In this document: piece by piece, positions 47,259-55,971 of the stretch
Layout of the letters: each line of letters starts with the position of its first letter
Numbering within the stretch: position 1 is the first letter of the stretch
NCBI GenBank assembly: GCA_004297935.1
Contig: SCRE01000018.1
Coordinates: forward strand, 248,001-312,000
Direction of reading: 5' to 3'
Length of the DNA: 64,000 nt
Origin: Microbacteriaceae bacterium
Lineage (GTDB): Bacteria > Actinomycetota > Actinomycetes > Actinomycetales > Microbacteriaceae
The notes under the pieces: generated by a model
Seen by the model: the letters and a program-made list of their open reading frames with translations, nothing else
Databases searched by the model: none
Told to the model about the DNA's origin: nothing
Made by a program: the position numbers and the translations under genes

Positions 47259-47873
47259 TCAGCCCTTCTGCCGCACCCGGAGCACCCGGAAGCCCTTGCT
47301 CGTGGCCGCCCGGCTCACGTGGAATCCATCGCCCAGCGTCGTCTGCAACCAGCGTTGCAGAGAGTCGGAGCCGAGGTTGCGCTGTACCACGAGCCAGGCA
47401 TCCGATTCTGGCTCGAGGCGAGGCAGCCAGTGTTCGAGCAGGCTGTGCAGTTCGTTCTTGCCGACCCGGATCGGAGGGTTTGACCAGATCGTTGTGAACC
47501 TCAGATCAGCCGGTACGTCCTGCGGCAGCGCCGCGGTGACGTTGGTCAGTCCTATCGTCTTCGCGTTGCGACGCACGAGGTCGAGCGCTCGCTCGTTGAC
47601 ATCGACGGCCCACACCCGCGCGTGCGGCGACGCCAGCGCGAGGGTGAGCGTGATCGGCCCCCAACCACACCCGAGGTCGAGCAGGTCGCCGCCGGGCGGG
47701 GCGGGTGGGGTGTTCGCCAGAAGTACCTGAGTCCCCGTGTCGATGCGCTCCGGGCTGAAGATCCCGTTCGCCGTTGTCAGCTGATAGGTCTGATCGGAAA
47801 GACGCACGGTGAAGGGTCGCAACCGGGCATCGCTCGTCGGGGCAGAGCTGAAGTAGTGGTCGCCGCTTGCCAT
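47259..47873 (-). CDS. RsmC-like class I SAM methyltransferase
   Basis: A 204-residue methyltransferase. The SAM loop is LLDLGCGWGPITLTLA near residue 65 and the catalytic motif IWSNPPIRVGK near 128; NPP is typical of guanine-N2 rRNA methyltransferases such as RsmC (16S G1207). The substrate is inferred from family only. The open frame upstream of ATG 47873 is rejected, because TACCTT on the minus strand (47885-47880) ends six bases before that ATG. It is divergent from hflX and convergent with dapF. Confidence 0.9.
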   Translation of the reverse strand: MASGDHYFSSAPTSDARLRPFTVRLSDQTYQLTTANGIFSPERIDTGTQVLLANTPPAPPGGDLLDLGCGWGPITLTLALASPHARVWAVDVNERALDLVRRNAKTIGLTNVTAALPQDVPADLRFTTIWSNPPIRVGKNELHSLLEHWLPRLEPESDAWLVVQRNLGSDSLQRWLQTTLGDGFHVSRAATSKGFRVLRVRQKG

Positions 47874-47879
47874 AGGGGA

Positions 47880-47908
47880 AAGGTACCGCAAGATCGTGCG
47901 GCTAGGGT
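47880..47908. promoter_or_regulatory. Divergent promoters of the RsmC-like gene and hflX
   Basis: TACCTT on the minus strand (47885-47880) lies six bases before ATG 47873. TAGGGT on the plus strand (47903-47908) lies eight bases before hflX ATG 47917, giving a leader of about two bases. Confidence 0.45.
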
Positions 47909-47916
47909 TAACAGGA

Positions 47917-49497
47917 ATGAGTGATGCAACCGAGAATTCCGGCAATCCGACACCGACCGACGACACCGACGTGGTCGCGAGGGTGCTGGCGCACGCTGAG
48001 GCGCGGGCATCCGGGTACTCGCTGTTCAGCGCGGGGGCACAGGCCCTGCAGAACGACGCCGACGATGATCGCGACGACCTCGGCGCAGGCGCAGATGGTG
48101 ACCAGCTCGATCGTGAGGAACGCGCCGCATTGCGCCGGGTCGCCGGCTTGTCGACGGAGCTCGAAGACGTCACAGAGGTCGAATACCGGCAGTTGCGGCT
48201 GGAGAACGTCGTTCTGATCGGCGTGTATCAGCAGGGCAGCCAGGCCGACGCGGAGAACTCGATGCGCGAACTCGCAGCGCTGGCTGAGACGGCCGGCGCG
48301 GTTGTCCTCGACGGATTGCTGCAGCGGCGGCCTCACCCCGACCCGAGCACCTACCTCGGCCGCGGCAAGGCACAAGAGTTGCAGGGGATCGTGGCGTCCC
48401 TCGGAGCAGACACCGTCATCGCGGACACCGAACTGGCGCCCAGCCAGCGGCGCGCACTCGAAGACGTGGTCAAGGTGAAGGTGATCGACCGCACCGCGGT
48501 GATCCTGGACATCTTCAGCCAGCATGCGAAGTCCCGGGAGGGTAAGGCCCAGGTGGAGCTCGCTCAGCTGGAATATCTCCTTCCGCGGTTGCGTGGCTGG
48601 GGCGAATCGATGAGCCGCCAAGCGGGCGGCCAGGTCGGCGGCGCAGGGGCGGGGATGGGCAGCCGCGGGCCCGGTGAGACCAAGATCGAGCTTGACCGCC
48701 GCCGGATTCACACTCGCATGGCCAAATTGCGCAAGCAGATCACGGCCATGAAACCGGTGCGCGAGGCCAAGCGCGCCAACCGCAGACGCAACTCCGTGCC
48801 GTCGGTCGCGATCGCCGGCTACACCAACGCGGGCAAGTCCAGTCTGCTGAATCGAATCACCAAGGCCGGCGTCCTGGTGGAGAACGCGCTGTTCGTGACG
48901 CTCGACGCCACCGTTCGCAAATCGGTGACCGCCGATGGCCGACTGTACACACTCACCGACACCGTCGGCTTCGTTCGCAATCTTCCGCACCAGCTGGTGG
49001 AGGCGTTCCGTTCCACCCTCGAGGAAGTGGCCGATGCGGATGTGATCGTGCACGTCGTCGACGCCTCGCATCCGGATCCCGCCAGCCAACTGGCGACCGT
49101 TCGCGACGTCATCCGCGAGGTCGACGCGCGCGACGTGCCCGAGTTGGTGGTTTTCAACAAGGCCGATTTGGTCGACGACGATCAGCGCCTCGTCCTGTGC
49201 GGGATCGAGCCGCAGGCGGTGTTCGTCTCCGCGCGCACCGGCGAGGGCATCGACGACGTGCTCGCTGCGATCGCGCGTCTGTTGCCGGACCCGTCGATCG
49301 AGTTGATGCTTCTCATCCCATACGACAGGGGCGACCTGATCTCCGCCTTGCATGAGCGCGGCCGGGTGCTCGAAACGTCCTATGTCGCGGACGGCACTCG
49401 CGTGCGGGCGCTCGTGATGCCCGAGTATGCGCCTGTCTTCGAGACGTTCGCGGACGCGGACGCGGCGTCACCGGCGCCCGAGATCGCCCAAGCGTGA
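47917..49497 (+). CDS. hflX: GTPase HflX
   Basis: A 526-residue ribosome-binding GTPase that splits or rescues stalled ribosomes. The N-terminal HflX domain includes LDGLLQRRPHPDPSTYLGRG and ELAPSQRRALEDVVKVKVID; a glycine-rich loop follows (GGQVGGAGAGMGSRGPGETK). The G domain has G1 GYTNAGKSSL, G3 DTVGF, G4 NKAD and G5 VSARTG, then a C-terminal domain. The first 80 residues are acidic and variable. ATG 47917 is chosen from the promoter position. Confidence 0.96.
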   Translation: MSDATENSGNPTPTDDTDVVARVLAHAEARASGYSLFSAGAQALQNDADDDRDDLGAGADGDQLDREERAALRRVAGLSTELEDVTEVEYRQLRLENVVLIGVYQQGSQADAENSMRELAALAETAGAVVLDGLLQRRPHPDPSTYLGRGKAQELQGIVASLGADTVIADTELAPSQRRALEDVVKVKVIDRTAVILDIFSQHAKSREGKAQVELAQLEYLLPRLRGWGESMSRQAGGQVGGAGAGMGSRGPGETKIELDRRRIHTRMAKLRKQITAMKPVREAKRANRRRNSVPSVAIAGYTNAGKSSLLNRITKAGVLVENALFVTLDATVRKSVTADGRLYTLTDTVGFVRNLPHQLVEAFRSTLEEVADADVIVHVVDASHPDPASQLATVRDVIREVDARDVPELVVFNKADLVDDDQRLVLCGIEPQAVFVSARTGEGIDDVLAAIARLLPDPSIELMLLIPYDRGDLISALHERGRVLETSYVADGTRVRALVMPEYAPVFETFADADAASPAPEIAQA

Positions 49498-49586
49498 CCG
49501 CCCGCCGGATCAGCCCTCGTATCCGCTCTTCCGATCAGCCCGTCGTAACAGTGCGCAACGACCGTGTCGAGTGCGCGCCGGCTTGG

Positions 49587-49760
49587 TATTCTTGATCCAC
49601 GAGCGTCGGCTGCGGGTTTCACCGCCCGTGTCGACGTGGAGCGAAAGCCGAGCCCGGCACCCGCCCGCGACAGGCCTTCGGGCTCACGTTCCACACCGGA
49701 CGCGCGCGGCCTCACCGGCGCGATGCGCGTGTCCGATCATCCAGGAGACGATCCACGCGC
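49587..49760 (+). promoter_or_regulatory. metF promoter and structured leader
   Basis: TATTCT (49587-49592) is a -10 candidate, giving a leader of about 160 bases. It can form nested stems: GTGGA (49636-49640) with TCCAC (49690-49694), and inside that GAGCCC (49650-49655) with GGGCTC (49680-49685). No B12 box or known SAM/SAH consensus was recognised. The AGGAGA ribosome site is at 49743-49748. Confidence 0.4.
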
Positions 49761-50744
49761 ATGAGCGAGCAGACGTACGACGACACCGGCACAGGCCGAT
49801 GTAACGTCGACACGCCGTTTTCGTTCGAACTGTATCCGCCGCGCAGCGACGCGGCCGCCGCCCGGCTGCCGCAGACGATCGACCGCCTTGCCGCGGCGAA
49901 CCCTGACTTCATCTCGGTCACCTATGGCGCCGGTGGATCCTCCCGGGCGTCTTCGCTTGACGTGATCCGCTACATCCGGCAGAGCACCTCCGTCGATCCG
50001 ATGGCGCATCTGACCTGCGTCGGCTCGTCTCACGCCGAGGCCAACCGGCTGATCCATGAATTCCTTGATGCCGGGGTGCGCAGCTTCCTGGCACTGCGCG
50101 GCGACCCGCCCGTCGGCATTGCAGAGGGCGAGTACGAGCTCGGGGATCTGCACAGCGCCGCAGAGCTGGTGCAACTGATCCATCGTGTCCAGGCCGAGCG
50201 CGTGCCGTACAGCGAGGTGTCCGTGCCCGGCCTGCCCGGTCTGCGCACGGTGCGCAGCCGCCGCGAACGCGTCACAATCGCGGTCGCCGCATTCCCGAAC
50301 GGGCATCCGCGATCACGCTCGGCCAGCCAGGACATCGACACGCTACTGGCCAAACAGGCCGCCGGCGCGAACCTGGCGATCACCCAGTTGTTCTTCCACG
50401 CAGACGACTATCTGGCCTTCGCGCAGCGGGCGAAGCAGGCGGGTGTCGAATTCCCGATCCTGCCGGGAATCATGCCGGTCACCAGCCCGGCGCGCCTGCG
50501 ACGGATGCTCGAGCTCAGCGGCGAGGACATGCCGAGTGAACTCGCCATTCAACTCGAGATCGAGCCGACCGAGCAAGGGCAACGGGAAATCGGAATCGAC
50601 CACGCTGCGCGTTTCGCCGAGCACCTGATCGCCGGGGGAGCTCCCGGATTGCACCTGTACACGTTCAACCAACACGAAACCGCCCTCACCGTCCTCGAAC
50701 GCTGCGGCATCCTCACCACCTGTACCGAAAAGGAACCAGCATGA
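49761..50744 (+). CDS. metF: 5,10-methylenetetrahydrofolate reductase
   Basis: A 327-residue flavoprotein of the MetF family supplying 5-methyltetrahydrofolate for methionine synthesis. Landmarks are FSFELYPPRSDAAAARLPQT (with the catalytic Glu), FISVTYGAGGSSRASSLD, LALRGDPP, QLFFHADDYLAF and PGIMPVTSPARL. ATG 49761 follows AGGAGACGATCC. The stop overlaps the metE start (ATGA), so methyl donor synthesis and methyl transfer are coupled. Confidence 0.95.
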   Translation: MSEQTYDDTGTGRCNVDTPFSFELYPPRSDAAAARLPQTIDRLAAANPDFISVTYGAGGSSRASSLDVIRYIRQSTSVDPMAHLTCVGSSHAEANRLIHEFLDAGVRSFLALRGDPPVGIAEGEYELGDLHSAAELVQLIHRVQAERVPYSEVSVPGLPGLRTVRSRRERVTIAVAAFPNGHPRSRSASQDIDTLLAKQAAGANLAITQLFFHADDYLAFAQRAKQAGVEFPILPGIMPVTSPARLRRMLELSGEDMPSELAIQLEIEPTEQGQREIGIDHAARFAEHLIAGGAPGLHLYTFNQHETALTVLERCGILTTCTEKEPA

Positions 50745-53089
50745 GCCAGATCACACCACTGCCGACCGGGATCATCCTGGGCTACCCGAGAATCGGGCGG
50801 CGCCGCGAGCTCAAGAAGGCGGTCGAGGCCTTCTGGGCGGGAACGATCAGTGCCGCCGAATTGGAGCAGACCGCAGTGCAGTTGCGCTCGGTGACTCGGG
50901 AGCGCCTGGTCGAACTCGGGCTCGGCCGCCACGACTCGTCGATTCCGGAGAGCTTCAGTTATTACGATCACGTGCTGGACGCCGCGGTCACGCTCGGTGT
51001 CGTGCCGGAGCGTTTCCGTTCGCTGGTCGGAGCAGACGGATCGCTCGACCTGGCCGGGTACTTCACCCTGGCCCGTGGCGAGGGGGATCGCCCGCCGCTG
51101 GAGATGACCAAGTGGTTCGACTCGAACTACCACTACCTCGTGCCGGAGATCGGACCGGAGACTGCCTTCTCGCTAGCGTCAGACCGCATCGTGCGCGAAG
51201 CGGAGGAGGCTGCTGCGGCCGGCTATCGCACCCGCCCGGTCATCGTCGGCCCTGTGACCTTTCTCGCGCTGAGCAAGCCGAGCGAGGCCGCCCCGAGCGG
51301 GTTCCGCCCGCTGTCCAGACTCGTCGACGTGCTGCCGGCCTACCGGGAGCTGCTTGGCAGGCTTGCCGCTGCCGGCGTGAAGTGGGTGCAGCTGGATGAG
51401 CCCGCCCTGGTCAGCGAGAGCTTCGAGGATCCCCGTGCCGACCTCCTCGAGGCCGCCCGCGCCGCGTACACCGCGCTCGGCGAAGCGGCCGACCGGCCGG
51501 CCCTGTTCGTGGCGGCCCCGTACGGTGGTCTCGATGACGCGCTTCCGGTGCTCGCCGCCACGAACGTCGAGGCGATCGGTCTCGACCTGGTGCGTGGCGC
51601 GATCCCGGCCGTCGCAGATCTTGATGACGCGACGCGCACCGCGCTGAAGACGAAGACTCTCGTCGGCGGGGTCGTGGACGGCCACAACATCTGGCGCGGC
51701 GACCTCGAAGCAGCATTCGGCAAACTCGAGAGCCTGCTCGCCGTGACCATCAACGTCGCCGCGTCCACCTCGACCTCACTGCTGCACGTGCCGCACGATG
51801 TCGACGACGAACCGGATCTTTCGGATGAGCTGAAGAGCTGGTTGGCCTTCGCCGACCAGAAGGTCGGCCAGGTCGCCGTCCTTGCGCGAGGGTTGGACGA
51901 CGGCCACGAGGAGATCCAGGATGCGCTGGACGGGGCATCCGCGGCACTCGCACAGCGGCATCATGCCGCAGGAGTGCGCGTTCCAGCCGTTCGCGAGCGT
52001 GTCGCCGGGCTGGTCGAGGCCGACTTCCGTCGCGGCGCATACGCCGACCGCGTGAGGGCCCAGGATGCTTCGCTCGACCTGCCGTTCCTGCCCACCACGA
52101 CCATCGGGTCGTTCCCGCAGACCGGGGAGATCCGCCGCAGCCGCGCCCAGTTCGCGCACGGCACGCTGAGCGAGGCGGAGTATCGCGAGGCGATGCAGGC
52201 GGAGATCCGCCGCGTCATCGACCTGCAGGAGGAGATCGGCCTCGATGTGCTCGTGCATGGCGAACCGGAGCGCAACGACATGGTGCAGTACTTCGCCGAG
52301 AATCTCGACGGATTCACGGTGACCCGGAACGGCTGGGTGCAGTCCTACGGCAGTCGGTGCACGCGTCCGTCGATCCTGTGGGGCGACGTCGCACGGCCGA
52401 AGCCGATCACGGTCGACTGGTCCAGTTACACGCAATCGCTGACCGCGAAGCCGGTCAAGGGGATGCTCACCGGCCCGGTCACGATCCTTGCCTGGTCATT
52501 CGTGCGCGACGACCAGCCGCTGGGCGACACCGCCAACCAGGTCGCGCTTGCGTTGCGCGACGAGATCGCGGATCTCGAGGCCGCGGGCATCCGGATCATC
52601 CAGGTCGACGAGCCGGCGCTGCGAGAGCTGCTGCCGCTGAAGAAGAAAGATCAGCCCGCGTACCTGGACTGGTCGGTGGGCGCATTCCGGCTGGCCACGG
52701 CAGGCGTTGAAGCGCGGACGCAGATTCACACGCACCTGTGCTACTCGGAGTTCGGCGTCGTCATCGACGCGATCAAGAACCTCGACGCCGATGTGACGAG
52801 CATCGAGGCTGCGCGCAGCCGGATGGAGGTGGTCGCGGACATCAAGGCCAGCGGATTCGATCACGGTATCGGCCCGGGCGTCTACGACATCCACTCGCCG
52901 CGCGTGCCATCGGTCGCCGAGGTGACCGAGCTGCTGCAGAAAGCGCTCGCAGCGATCCCATCGCGACAGGTCTGGGTCAACCCGGACTGCGGTCTGAAGA
53001 CCCGCGGTTATCACGAGACGGTCGCGTCGCTGAAGAACATCCTGGAGGCGACGCGCGCCATTCGCGCCAGCGCCGCGGCGGTGCTGTAA
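50741..53089 (+). CDS. metE: Cobalamin-independent methionine synthase
   Basis: A 782-residue enzyme that methylates homocysteine with 5-methyltetrahydropteroyl-polyglutamate. Two barrels are present: the N-terminal half begins GYPRIGRRRELKKAVEAFW, the C-terminal catalytic half begins LPTTTIGSFPQTGEIRRSRA. Zinc ligands are His665, Cys667 and Cys750 (HTHLCYSEF and NPDCGLKTRGY). It is expressed with metF from the structured-leader promoter. The 280 bases after it hold repeats and a hairpin but no gene. Confidence 0.97.
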   Translation: MSQITPLPTGIILGYPRIGRRRELKKAVEAFWAGTISAAELEQTAVQLRSVTRERLVELGLGRHDSSIPESFSYYDHVLDAAVTLGVVPERFRSLVGADGSLDLAGYFTLARGEGDRPPLEMTKWFDSNYHYLVPEIGPETAFSLASDRIVREAEEAAAAGYRTRPVIVGPVTFLALSKPSEAAPSGFRPLSRLVDVLPAYRELLGRLAAAGVKWVQLDEPALVSESFEDPRADLLEAARAAYTALGEAADRPALFVAAPYGGLDDALPVLAATNVEAIGLDLVRGAIPAVADLDDATRTALKTKTLVGGVVDGHNIWRGDLEAAFGKLESLLAVTINVAASTSTSLLHVPHDVDDEPDLSDELKSWLAFADQKVGQVAVLARGLDDGHEEIQDALDGASAALAQRHHAAGVRVPAVRERVAGLVEADFRRGAYADRVRAQDASLDLPFLPTTTIGSFPQTGEIRRSRAQFAHGTLSEAEYREAMQAEIRRVIDLQEEIGLDVLVHGEPERNDMVQYFAENLDGFTVTRNGWVQSYGSRCTRPSILWGDVARPKPITVDWSSYTQSLTAKPVKGMLTGPVTILAWSFVRDDQPLGDTANQVALALRDEIADLEAAGIRIIQVDEPALRELLPLKKKDQPAYLDWSVGAFRLATAGVEARTQIHTHLCYSEFGVVIDAIKNLDADVTSIEAARSRMEVVADIKASGFDHGIGPGVYDIHSPRVPSVAEVTELLQKALAAIPSRQVWVNPDCGLKTRGYHETVASLKNILEATRAIRASAAAVL

Positions 53090-53167
53090 CCTGCTGCGTG
53101 CTGGACCGGCTGTGCGCTGGGCCGGCTGTGTGCTGGACCGGAGATTCGGCGACGGACCGGAGCATTT

Positions 53168-53202
53168 GCTGGCGAGATCCGGTTTGCCGGCAAATCTCCA
53201 GC
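53168..53202 (+). terminator. Hairpin region after metE
   Basis: GCTGG (53168-53172) pairs with CCAGC (53198-53202) and AGAT with ATCT inside; the centre is the perfect palindrome TTTGCCGGCAAA (53183-53194). Direct GCTGGACCGG-type repeats lie at 53098-53140. It could end metE transcription, though there is no T run. Confidence 0.45.
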
Positions 53203-53369
53203 GCAGCGTGACGACCGACCTCGGATGCTGCAGTTCGCGTTCGTGAGAGGCGACGCAAAGCCCGTCGGTGCGTGCGCGCCCGCACTGCACAGCTGCCATG
53301 TTGCAACTGTTTTCCACAGATTGGCAGATTCAGCCCACCCGGTGCCGGCCGATCGGACAGGCTGACAGT

Positions 53370-54224
53370 GTGGAAATCGAACCATTCGTCAGGTCACACG
53401 ACAAGATCGTGCACCGCGCGGTGCTGCGTCAGCAGGGCATCTCCGCCTATCGCGTGCGCCGCGCCATCGAGTCGAAGGATGTGTTCCGGGTTGGCCGGCA
53501 TCGCGTGGCCGTGAACGGGTGCAATCCGCAGTTGCTGCGGGCCGTGCAACTGGGAGGTCAGCTGACCTGCGTGTCTGCGGCGCTCTACCGCGAACTCTGG
53601 ACCAAAGACGATGGGCGACTGCACGTAGCGGTCTCGCCGGCGTTCTCGGGACAGTCGGCAGACGGTGAGACGCCGACGCCGCTCTTGCATTGGGGGCGGG
53701 GTCTTGCACCGACGCACGTGACGGATACCATCGTGTCCGTCATCAACATGCTTTCGCATATCGCGCTGTGTCAGCCGCCCGAGTTGGCGGTCGCCATTTT
53801 CGACTCTGCCCTCAACAAAGGTGTGATCGCGCGACAGGAGCTGATCCAACTCAGTCGTGCGGCGGGCGGGCGCATGCAACGGGTCGTCGACCTCTGCACT
53901 GCTGGCGCAGATTCTGGCATAGAGACGTTGATCAGAGTGCGCCTGGGGTGGCGTGGCATCGCGATGCGTATCCAGGTATCCATCGACGGACATCCCGCAG
54001 ATGGACTGATCGGTGAGTGGCTGGTCATCCAAGCAGATGGCTACGGCCCGCATTCGGGCTCACCACAGCGTTCGAAAGATCTGAAGCAGGATGCCCGACT
54101 GCTCTTGCAGGGATACACGGTACTGCGCTTCAGCTACGCCCAAATTCTGTATGAGTGGGAATACGTCGAGGAGGAGATCCTGGCCGCAATGGCACAACGG
54201 TTGCACCTGCGGCCACGCCGATAG
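53370..54224 (+). CDS. AbiEi-antitoxin-like / DUF559-type protein, possibly inactive nuclease
   Basis: A 284-residue protein of a type common in Microbacteriaceae, often named type IV toxin-antitoxin AbiEi-like domain protein. The N-terminal 60 residues form a winged-helix segment (VLRQQGISAYRVRRAIESKD, VFRVGRHRVAV). The C-terminal third resembles the Vsr/DUF559 nuclease fold, ending QDARLLLQGYTVLRFSYAQIL. The usual VIExDG motif reads VIQADG, with Gln for the catalytic Glu, so nuclease activity is doubtful. No AbiEii toxin gene is adjacent. GTG 53370 is a likely start, but the frame is open to 53268. Confidence 0.7.
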   Translation: MEIEPFVRSHDKIVHRAVLRQQGISAYRVRRAIESKDVFRVGRHRVAVNGCNPQLLRAVQLGGQLTCVSAALYRELWTKDDGRLHVAVSPAFSGQSADGETPTPLLHWGRGLAPTHVTDTIVSVINMLSHIALCQPPELAVAIFDSALNKGVIARQELIQLSRAAGGRMQRVVDLCTAGADSGIETLIRVRLGWRGIAMRIQVSIDGHPADGLIGEWLVIQADGYGPHSGSPQRSKDLKQDARLLLQGYTVLRFSYAQILYEWEYVEEEILAAMAQRLHLRPRR

Positions 54225-54501
54225 TGATCGGCACCGTGGGCGCACCAAGCCCGACTGCTTCACGTTTTACCGTCCGAACCATGCGCAGTCCCGGACTGTA
54301 CACGCTGAACCGGACTTTGCGCTTTGAACCGGACCAGCCTCTGGAGATCTCCGGGGCGCCCTGCAAAGTCCGGTTTGACGCAAAGGGGCCAGTACACCAG
54401 CCGAGCTGCCGGCTGACCAGCTGGCTGCTCGGACGGCTGACCAGTGAAGACAAGCCTCATCACCTTGCCGAGAAGCGTGTGAATTGACCCGCGGAAAGAA
54501 G
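54225..54501. repeat. Gene-free stretch with a 13-bp inverted repeat
   Basis: No gene is visible in these 277 bases. AACCGGACTTTGC (54308-54320) and GCAAAGTCCGGTT (54363-54375) are perfect inverted repeats 42 bases apart, with GGAGATCTCC between them. Further CCGGAC and GACCAG fragments surround them. It lies between two convergent genes and may act as a terminator. Confidence 0.55.
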
Positions 54502-55188
54502 CTAGACCGAACGGAGCACGGCGACGACCTTGCCGAGCACCTCGGCGAAGTCGCCGACGATCGGCTCGAACGCGCTGTTTCGCGGCAACAGCCAGGTGTG
54601 GCCGTCACGCTGACGGAAGACTTTGACGGTGGCCTCTCCGTCGAGCATCGCGGCAACGATATCGCCGTTCTCCGCATCGTTCTGCTGGCGCACGACAACC
54701 CAGTCGCCGTCGCAGATCGCCGCATCGATCATCGATTCTCCGACGACCTTCAGCATGAACAAGGTGCCGTTGCCGACGAGCTGACGAGGCAGCGGGAACA
54801 CCTCATCGATCTGCTCCTCTGCCGTGATCGGAATGCCGGCGGCGATCCGGCCGACCAGTGGAACCATCGCGGCGTCACCGACCGGCGTCGAGTTCTCGAA
54901 GTCCGCGCTGTCGCCGGTCGTGCTGGGGATGTCGATCAGGATCTCGAGGGCACGCGGCCGGTTCGGGTCGCGGCGGAGATAGCCGCTCAGCTCGAGCTGG
55001 TTGAGCTGGTGCGTCACGCTGGACAGTGAGGCCAGCCCGACCGCATCGCCGATCTCGCGCATGCTCGGCGGATAACCACGCTGATTCACCGATCGCTGGA
55101 TGAAGTCCAGGATCGACAGCTGCTTGTCGCTCAGAGACTTGCGTCGCCGCGTGCCGCGCTGTTTCGGTTCGTCGCCCTTGCCCGCCAC
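54502..55188 (-). CDS. lexA: SOS repressor LexA
   Basis: A 228-residue LexA. The winged helix occupies residues 18-85 ([46 protein letters not shown]). The self-cleavage site is Ala117-Gly118 in GRIAAGIP, and the serine-lysine dyad is Ser152 (GESMIDAAI) and Lys189 (VKVF). GTG 55188 is preferred because GAGAAGGGA lies upstream; the frame continues to 55458, but that part covers the promoter and SOS box. It represses recA and the divergent LysM gene until RecA filaments trigger cleavage. Confidence 0.97.
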   Translation of the reverse strand: MAGKGDEPKQRGTRRRKSLSDKQLSILDFIQRSVNQRGYPPSMREIGDAVGLASLSSVTHQLNQLELSGYLRRDPNRPRALEILIDIPSTTGDSADFENSTPVGDAAMVPLVGRIAAGIPITAEEQIDEVFPLPRQLVGNGTLFMLKVVGESMIDAAICDGDWVVVRQQNDAENGDIVAAMLDGEATVKVFRQRDGHTWLLPRNSAFEPIVGDFAEVLGKVVAVLRSV

Positions 55189-55523
55189 GTCGTGCGTCCC
55201 TTCTCGCCATGCGACCGCTCGGTTCGGATGAGCCAACACCGTTCGGACGCCCGAATGTCGGTGGTGCCTGGTTGCATGTGATCCAGACAATCGAAACAGT
55301 ATCTGTTTGGCCGGCATAAGGCAAACACCTGTTCGAGCATGTCCGAAACATTTTTGAGAATTGTACGAAGATAAGGTTGAAATCGCATGACTTCGAAGAT
55401 ATATTCGGAACAGAGTTTCGTACTCGGTGATTCCGGCCGAACGCCGGGTACGAATCAATCGACAGGTATCGAGCGCACCGAGATCGGATCCATCGAGTCC
55501 GATGAGAAGGCAAGGAGGCAGTC
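55189..55523. promoter_or_regulatory. lexA / LysM divergent control region with SOS box
   Basis: This 335-bp region contains the box TCGAAGATATATTCGG (55393-55408), 15 of 16 bases identical to the recA box, and a second imperfect palindrome TTCGAGCATGTCCGAA (55332-55347). AT content is locally high. The box probably serves both directions. No gene is seen. Confidence 0.8.
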
Positions 55524-55865
55524 ATGAGCATCGTGATTCCCGCACGAGCAGAGCGCACGCGTCTGCGCCTCACCCGTCGTGGCCGGATCGTGCTGGCCGC
55601 GCTAGCGGTGATGCCGCTCCTCGTCGCCGTGCTCGTGTTCGCCTTCAGCGGCGCCGCCGCAGCCGCGGCCGCTGGCGGAAGCACGGCGTCGTTCTCGCAT
55701 GTGACGGTGGCAACAGGCGAATCGCTGTGGAAGATCGCCGAGGCGGTCGCACCGTCCGCCGATCCTCGCGATGTGGTCGCGGCGATCATCGACCTCAACC
55801 AGTTATCGAGCTCCGTACTGGTGCCCGGCCAGAGCCTGGCGATCCCGACACAGTACGGTCACTGA
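55524..55865 (+). CDS. LysM protein, probable SOS cell-division suppressor (YneA/DivS/ChiZ slot)
   Basis: A 113-residue protein. A basic N terminus (residues 1-22) precedes one hydrophobic helix (about 23-50), so it is anchored with the C terminus outside. The outer part is a single LysM domain (SHVTVATGESLWKIAEAVAP to LVPGQSLAIPTQYGH) that binds peptidoglycan. Small LysM membrane proteins divergent from lexA are SOS-induced division inhibitors in Bacillus, Corynebacterium and Mycobacterium; function here is inferred from domain and position. AAGGCAAGGAGG precedes ATG 55524. Confidence 0.88.
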   Translation: MSIVIPARAERTRLRLTRRGRIVLAALAVMPLLVAVLVFAFSGAAAAAAAGGSTASFSHVTVATGESLWKIAEAVAPSADPRDVVAAIIDLNQLSSSVLVPGQSLAIPTQYGH

Positions 55866-55959
55866 GCGCACTTCGGGTCACTGAACGCGCTTCGGGCCGC
55901 CGGGCGCACCTCGGCCGCACTGCACGACGCTCACCCGGGAACCCGTGGCGTCGAGCCCC

Positions 55960-55965
55960 TAGCAT
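55960..55965 (+). promoter_or_regulatory. Predicted -10 element, leaderless promoter of hisC
   Basis: TAGCAT ends six bases before GTG 55972. Confidence 0.5.
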
Positions 55966-55971
55966 TGAAAC

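Noticed and set aside
49498-49760. Cobalamin riboswitch controlling metE
   Set aside because: No B12-box-like sequence could be found; only generic stems are visible.
53310-53318. TTTTCCACA, one base from a DnaA box
   Set aside because: Single isolated site with no cluster, no AT-rich unwinding element and no dnaA/dnaN nearby.
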